Shown one piece after another: positions 59,221 through 64,000 of a stretch of 64,000 bases of DNA. This stretch comes from Methylohalomonas sp034521715 (lineage in GTDB: Bacteria; Pseudomonadota; Gammaproteobacteria; Methylohalomonadales; Methylohalomonadaceae): contig JAXHLY010000004.1 in assembly GCA_034521715.1 (NCBI GenBank), forward strand, positions 248,001 through 312,000, given 5' to 3'. The notes under the pieces were generated by a model that was not told the origin of the DNA, did not search any database, and saw only the letters and a program-made list of their open reading frames with translations. Numbering within the stretch: position 1 is the stretch's first letter; every line of letters begins with the position of its first letter. The position numbers and the translations under genes were made by a program.

Positions 59221-60332
59221 ATGAACGATAGATTACGTGTGGCCCTGTTCGGGGCCGGGGGGTTTATCGGTTCCAATCTTGCCGTACCGTCTGTCGAGCG
59301 AGAACCGATATGAACTGACCCTGCTGGATATCAGCGATGCCAAGCTCAGGCTCCGATTCCAGAATAAACCCTTTACCTTCCGTAAGTGTGACATCAGCAA
59401 AGATCGGGACCTGGTCGAGGAAATTGTCGCTTCTCACGATGTGGTTTTCGATCTTGCTGCCTATGTCCACCCCGGTTCCTTTATTGCCGATCCACTCGAA
59501 GTCGTAAAGCTCAATTTCTTCGACACATTGAAGATCATCGAAGCCTGTGCAAGGCATGAATGTCGCCTTATTCATTTTTCGACCTGCGAAGTATACGGGA
59601 AGACCGGCGGCTCCGCGGAGCCATTTGCAGAAGATGCTTCAGATTGCATCGTAGGGCCGATAGCGAATCATCGCTGGATTTACAGCAGCGCCAAGCAACT
59701 GCTGGACAGAATAATTCACGCACATGGCCTTGCCGGCGATCTCGAATACACGATAGTCCGGCCGTTCAATTTCGTCGGCCCGTTGATGGATTTTCTTATG
59801 GACAGCCCTGATATGGGAAATCCCCGAGTCTTTGCCCATTTCATGTCTGCCCTGATCTACGGGCGGGCACTGCAGCTGGTTGACGGTGGGCACAGTATGC
59901 GCTGCTTTACCGATATCGAGGACGGGACACGCGCCCTGCAGAAAATACTGGAGCATCCGGAAGAAACGAGGAATCAGATTATCAACATTGGCAACCCGGA
60001 AAACGAAACTACAATTCACGATTCTCGCCCTGCTCATGAAGCAGCTTTATAACGAACACTTTGATTCTGAAGCGGACTCTCCCATAGTCTCTGTAGATTC
60101 GGCCGAGTTCTACGGGCCCGGCTACGAGGATTGCGATCGGCGGATACCTGATATCTCGAAACTTACGCACCTCGGCTGGCAACCCAGCCACGACCTGTCC
60201 GACACAATACTCCGATCCATGGAATATGCTGTGAATAATTGCGAAGAACTTACCGAACTTGCCAGAAGCCACACTTACCAGGATGAACAGGCCGCTCGTA
60301 ACCCTAATCTTCCCCTGCTATCAACAATCTAG
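59221..60332 (+). pseudogene. UDP-glucuronate-decarboxylase-like NAD-dependent epimerase, two frameshifts
   Basis: ATG 59221 opens MNDRLRVALFGAGGFIGSNL. One base later than expected the frame becomes YRLSSENRYELTLLDISDAK, LVEEIVASHDVVFDLAAYVH, RLIHFSTCEVYGKTGGSAEP, HRWIYSSAKQLLDRIIHAHG (YxxxK) and YTIVRPFNFVGPLMDF. A second slip near 60015 leads to LALLMKQLYNEHFDSE and EFYGPGYEDCDRRIPDISKL. These blocks match the ArnA-dehydrogenase/UDP-xylose (4-keto-pentose) synthase group, which decarboxylates UDP-glucuronate. The pentose product is an inference. The 3' end overlaps the next GT2 start. Confidence 0.82.
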
Positions 60333-61302
60333 ATTTGTAAGGGAAGCCCTTGGCAGCGTCCTCCTGCAGACCTATAGCCCTCTGCAGATCGTAATATCCG
60401 ATGACTGCTCCACCGACGGCACCTACAAGATTGTGAAGCGGATGGTTGAGGCCTATGACGGACCTCACCAGGTAAAGCTCCATCGAAACGCCACCCGGAT
60501 GGGCGTGGAAAACTATAACACGCTTATGGAACTGGCCGATGGCGAATTCATCGTCGTTGCTCATTCCGACGATGTTTCCATGCCACATCGATGCGAACGC
60601 CTAATACGTGCTTGGCAGCAGAACGACGTCTCGCTACTAGCCAGTAACGCTTATTGGATAACCAATCGTGGTCAATACATACGCAAAAAAAATCCACCCG
60701 ATCCAGGTCATCCACCGAATATCCATGAAATGGCACGCTATGGACGAATAAAGCACATCGGAGGCCCTACTCTTGCTTGGGAACGAGCAGTATTCGATAC
60801 TTTTGGGCCATTATCAAACAAGAAATCGCCTTTCATTACTGACTGGATCCTGCCATTTCGTGCGGCCCTGTTGAAAGGGATCTATTACATAGATGAACCT
60901 CTCCTGAATATTCGCATGCATACTGGAGCACGATCCAGAATTTTTTTGGGATATCAGGATCACGATGCAAATCAAGAAACAAGTCTGGCTAATCGGTTAA
61001 CACAGTTCTTATATTTTTATGAGACTTTAATTAATTCTCGCGATGATATCGATCTTAAAGAATCGACGTTAACTGAAATCAAGCTTACACTTGAGGACAG
61101 TATATTTAGGACAGCTACAGCTTGGTCTGAGACTCGCAACTATTTGATAAATGAACAGAGACGTAATATATGGCTTCGGCATAATGATTATTTGGCTTTG
61201 GGGTTAATCAAACAGGCGTTAAGAAAAAGATTTGGTAAAAATGCAGCTTATTGGCGAAATTGTCTTCTAAATTTACTTAGAATTCTGAAACTGAAAAATT
61301 AA
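60283..61302 (+). CDS. GT2-family glycosyltransferase
   Basis: This intact enzyme of about 339 residues starts MNRPLVTLIFPCYQQSRFVR at 60283 (an upstream in-frame ATG at 60259 lies inside the previous gene). VISDDCSTDGTYKIVKRMVE and FIVVAHSDDVSMPHRCERLI hold the nucleotide-sugar and metal sites (SDD). PTLAWERAVFDTFGPLSN is the acceptor loop. The first third is GC-rich and the last third (from about 60960) strongly AT-rich, so the gene may be a recombinant joining two origins. It overlaps the epimerase end. Confidence 0.88.
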   Translation: MNRPLVTLIFPCYQQSRFVREALGSVLLQTYSPLQIVISDDCSTDGTYKIVKRMVEAYDGPHQVKLHRNATRMGVENYNTLMELADGEFIVVAHSDDVSMPHRCERLIRAWQQNDVSLLASNAYWITNRGQYIRKKNPPDPGHPPNIHEMARYGRIKHIGGPTLAWERAVFDTFGPLSNKKSPFITDWILPFRAALLKGIYYIDEPLLNIRMHTGARSRIFLGYQDHDANQETSLANRLTQFLYFYETLINSRDDIDLKESTLTEIKLTLEDSIFRTATAWSETRNYLINEQRRNIWLRHNDYLALGLIKQALRKRFGKNAAYWRNCLLNLLRILKLKN

Positions 61303-61405
61303 TATGTTATTCATGTAACAATTATTCCGCCTGACTGTTCAGACCTGCCATCAGGGCAACTGCAGTCAATCCAGCATCCAGAGAACTACAGGAATAACAA
61401 TCTCT

Positions 61406-62284
61406 ATGCGCCATTGCCCGCGCATTTCAATTATCACGCCCTGCCGTAACTCGGCCCGCTGGCTGGACCAGGCCATTCGCTCGGTAATCGATCAGGATTT
61501 TGACGACTGGGAACACATTATCGTCGACGATGCCTCTTCCGATCATTCCCCGGCGATCGCCCGGCAGTATGCTGATGTGGATACCAGGATCCGCGTGGAA
61601 CATCTGGCGGCGCCCCGCGGCGGAGCCGCCGCGCGCAATCACGCCCTCAAGCTCGCCCGCGGTCATTATATCGCCTTCCTGGATGCCGATGACTGGTGGC
61701 GAGCGAACAAGCTTTCGTCCCAGCATGCGTTCATGGAGCGGCATGCGATACCTTTCAGCTTCACGGCCTATGAGAAAACAGACAAGACCGGGAGGCTGAA
61801 CAATCGCATCTTCCATCCGCCGCCGACTGTCGACTACCGCGCCCTGCTGAAAACCTGCCCCATCGGCTGTTCGACAGTCATGCTGGAGCGGGCGGCGCTG
61901 GGCGGCCGCACGATGCCCGATCTGCCGCGGTCCCACGACTACGCCCTCTGGCTGGAGATCCTGCGGGATGGCCATATCGCACAAGCCCTGCAAGAGCCCC
62001 TGACCGTTTATCGCGAGCGCGTGAATTCCCTGTCCGGCAACAAGCTCGCCAAATGGCTCATGGCCTGGCACATCTACCGCAGGCGGGAAGGACTGGGGCG
62101 CGGGGCCAGCCTGGCGCTGATGGCCGCCTATGCCTGCCATGGCCTCCGGAAGCGCCTGTATCTAGCCGCTCCCGGTCACACTTTGACCGCGCCACCATGG
62201 TTTCCGCGGCGATCGCGAACATCGCGCTTGATTAAGCCGTTCAAAGCCGCATATATTGCAGTGGCCATTCACGCAGCAAGATAA
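61406..62284 (+). CDS. GT2-family glycosyltransferase
   Basis: This intact 292-residue GT-A enzyme contains RISIITPCRNSARWLDQAIR, IIVDDASSDHSPAIARQYAD, GGAAARNHALKLARGHYIAF and LDADDWWRANKLSSQ, where DADD binds the metal-nucleotide sugar. DYALWLEILRDGHIAQALQE with LTVYRERVNSLSGNK completes the acceptor part. This layout is common for enzymes adding Gal, Glc or rhamnose residues. It is the last clear glycan gene before the IS4 element and is GC-rich like the flanking chromosome. Confidence 0.92.
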   Translation: MRHCPRISIITPCRNSARWLDQAIRSVIDQDFDDWEHIIVDDASSDHSPAIARQYADVDTRIRVEHLAAPRGGAAARNHALKLARGHYIAFLDADDWWRANKLSSQHAFMERHAIPFSFTAYEKTDKTGRLNNRIFHPPPTVDYRALLKTCPIGCSTVMLERAALGGRTMPDLPRSHDYALWLEILRDGHIAQALQEPLTVYRERVNSLSGNKLAKWLMAWHIYRRREGLGRGASLALMAAYACHGLRKRLYLAAPGHTLTAPPWFPRRSRTSRLIKPFKAAYIAVAIHAAR

Positions 62285-62296
62285 TGGAGATTCTCC

Positions 62297-62464
62297 ATGC
62301 AACACGAAGAATTGCTGGATCTGGAAACCCTGGCCGGGGACAACCCGGAGCTGGCGGCCCTGGAAGCCGGCCTGCGCCATGAAACCGGGGACGAGGCCGG
62401 GCACTGGACCCGCCTGTATCGGGCCTCCGCCAAGCCCGGCAAACAACCGCCGCCGATAAGATAA
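62297..62464 (+). CDS. Small hypothetical protein (55 residues)
   Basis: ATG at 62297 lies 12 bases after the GT2 stop, with GGAG at about 62286 as ribosome site. The product MQHEELLDLETLAGDNPELA continues with ALEAGLRHETGDEAGHWTRL and ends PPPIR. It is acidic in front and has no membrane segment. I do not recognise it. Close spacing suggests co-transcription with the GT2 gene. It ends 32 bases before the IS4 left end. Confidence 0.5.
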   Translation: MQHEELLDLETLAGDNPELAALEAGLRHETGDEAGHWTRLYRASAKPGKQPPPIR

Positions 62465-62544
62465 CGGCATTCCCAACCAACACCCCGCCCTTGGCGGTAA
62501 TACCGATCAGTTAAGCGGTATACATTAACGGTGTAGGGGATCAG

Positions 62545-62580
62545 ACTCCCGTATCGGGATAACCGATACGGGAGTTTTTT
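62545..62580 (+). terminator. Terminator-like hairpin at the transposase start
   Basis: ACTCCCGTATCGG and CCGATACGGGAGT pair perfectly over 13 bp around a 5-base loop, followed by a run of T that ends at the transposase ATG (62581). The 3' arm contains GGGAG, the only plausible ribosome site. The structure can both terminate incoming transcripts and hide that site. Confidence 0.85.
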
Positions 62581-63910
62581 ATGGCCATTGCCGAAGAGTT
62601 ACGTCTGACAGCAAGTCTGGCTGAACCGGCGTCGCTGAGCGCATTTCAACAGGCCATTCCGGCCGACTGGATTGAACAGGCTCTACAGGCCAGCGGTACG
62701 GCCAGCATTCGCAAGCGCAAGTTGCCGGCCGAACAGGTGGTCTGGCTGGTACTGGGCATGGGCCTGTATCGCAACCGTTCCATTGCCGATGTCTGCGATA
62801 AGTTGGGGCTGGTGATGCCGGCAGCCGATACCGGCCTGCGGCGGGTGGCGCCCAGTGCCCTGACGCAGGCGCGCGAACGCCTCGGCAGCGACCCGTTGCG
62901 CTACCTGTTTCTGACGTCGGCCCAGGCCTGGGCCGAACAGGAAACGGCCACCGACTGGTGTGGCCTGAAGCTGCTCAGTGTCGACGGCACGGTCTTCCCT
63001 ATCCCCGACAGCGATGCCAATGCCGGCCACTTCGGCTATCAGGACAAGACACGTAGTGCGTTCCCGTCGCTGGCACTGGTCACGCTCCTGTCGGTGCACT
63101 CGCACCTGCTCTGGGATGCCGCCTTCGGACCGGCTCGGGTCGGTGAGATCAGTCAGGCCCAACAGTTGGTTGCTTCGGCACCGGCCGGCTCGCTGACTCT
63201 GTTCGACCGCTGTTACTTCAGTGCCGAGTTGCTGCTGGCCTGGCAGCAGCAGCAACCGGACTGCCACTGGCTCATGCCGGTGAAGCACAGGCTGCGCCAC
63301 ACCGTCATCGAACACTACGGACCGCACGACTGCCGGGTCGAGATGCCCGTCTCGCCGCAGGCCCGGCGCCAGCATCCGCACCTGCCGGCGACCTGGCGGG
63401 CCCGGCTCATTACCTATGCCGATCCCAAAGGCGCCATCCGTGGCTTTTTAACCTCGCTGACCGACCCCGAAGATTACCCGCTGGCCGACCTGCTCAACGT
63501 CTACTGGCAGCGCTGGGAAATCGAACAGGGCTATGGCGAAATCAAGTGCCGGCAACTCGCCAATGAAACGCTGCTCAGAAGCCAGACCCCCGACGGCATC
63601 GAGCAGGAGATGCGGGGCATCCTGCTCGCTTATAACCTCATCCGTCTCGGAAATCACCCGAATCGCCGTTGACGCCGACGTGCCGCCGCAGCGCATCTCG
63701 TTCATCATGGCGTTACGCTACATCCAGGACGAGTTCCTCTGGTGTGCCATCGCTTCACCCGGCACCATACCGAAAAAACTTCGCGACCTGCGCAACAACG
63801 TGAAACAGTTTATCGTGCCCGAACGAAAACGGCCCCCGAAACCGAGGGCCGTCAGAAGAAGCAAAACTCATTACCCCATCCATCTTAAACCTCAGAGAAG
63901 GCTTAACTGA
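62581..63910 (+). pseudogene. IS4-family transposase, one frameshift
   Basis: The first 360 residues carry LPAEQVVWLVLGMGLYRNRS, LKLLSVDGTVFPIPDSDANA (first Asp), GSLTLFDRCYFSAELLLAWQ (second Asp) and the IS4 motif YWQRWEIEQGYGEIKC with the catalytic Glu (YREK-like region). Near 63650 the frame slips from LAYNLIRL to nonsense; the other frame restores EITRIAVDADVPPQRISFIM, ALRYIQDEFLWCAIASPGTI and a basic tail. One base would repair it. The total is about 440 residues, as usual for the family. Confidence 0.92.
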
Positions 63911-64000
63911 ATGGTATTACCCACAAGGAGGCTTTATTTGGCATACATTGTAAAATGAAATACTTTCAATATCAGATCAGAAATAAGCTAACCCTAGAAC

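Larger units (their letters stand above)
62496..63921 (+). mobile_element. IS4-family element
   Basis: This 1,426-bp element has 21-bp terminal inverted repeats that differ at two positions: left GGTAATACCGATCAGTTAAG at 62496, right GGTAATACCATTCAGTTAAG (inverted) ending at 63921. No clear target duplication is visible. It contains one transposase and a leader hairpin. The 79 bases to its right up to the window end show no gene. Confidence 0.92.

Overview
The window reads as a stretch of a gammaproteobacterial chromosome. It is GC-rich at both ends, has an AT-rich interior (about 25-42 kb), carries uvrB, an aspartate aminotransferase and tRNA-Asn at the left end, and has a surface-polysaccharide locus ending in wbpL and wbpM homologues of the Pseudomonas O-antigen type. 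The genus cannot be told from sequence alone. A sulfur-oxidiser-type lineage such as Chromatiales is my guess only.

Left part (1-11.6 kb): the end of a cation:proton antiporter, a broken REP-associated tyrosine transposase (RAYT) bounded by a GGGGACAGT repeat, uvrB, the aminotransferase and tRNA-Asn. Then, within 6.3 kb, come six toxin-antitoxin modules of different families: RelBE, ParD-like/RelE, HigBA, BrnTA, an MNT-HEPN pair fused into one polypeptide, and VapBC. galU sits among them. Five of the six have a clear palindromic operator in front. Direct repeats of about 118 bp flank the RelBE module, and REP-like palindromes fill the gaps.

Middle part (11.9-54.4 kb): a long, mostly minus-strand O-antigen or capsule locus. 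In transcription order (right to left) it holds two homologous capsule-protein/ABC-exporter pairs, rmlB and an FAD-protein fragment, manC, sulfotransferases, a homologue of UDP-sulfoquinovose synthase (SQD1), many GT2 and GT4 glycosyltransferases, methyltransferases, a glycosyltransferase-sulfotransferase fusion, a Wzy-type polymerase, an ATP-grasp remnant, and then the wbpV, wbpL and wbpM homologues that make and load the first sugar. Four insertion sequences (two IS256, one IS30, one IS3) sit in the AT-rich core. Sulfur is the recurring theme: six separate PAPS-dependent sulfotransferase domains in the window plus the SQD1 homologue point to a sulfated and/or sulfonated surface glycan.

Right part (54.7-64 kb): a plus-strand GT2, a sulfotransferase, a phytanoyl-CoA-dioxygenase-like oxygenase overlapping a two-cupin protein, a UDP-glucuronate-decarboxylase-like epimerase, two more GT2 genes, a 55-residue hypothetical gene and an IS4 element whose transposase start is buried in a terminator-like hairpin.

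Most genes between 17 and 56 kb carry one or more single-base frameshifts as written, including the transposases. Several other genes in the same stretch are intact. I cannot tell true decay from local assembly error, so broken genes are labelled pseudogene with their full homologous extent, and the interrupted product is described.
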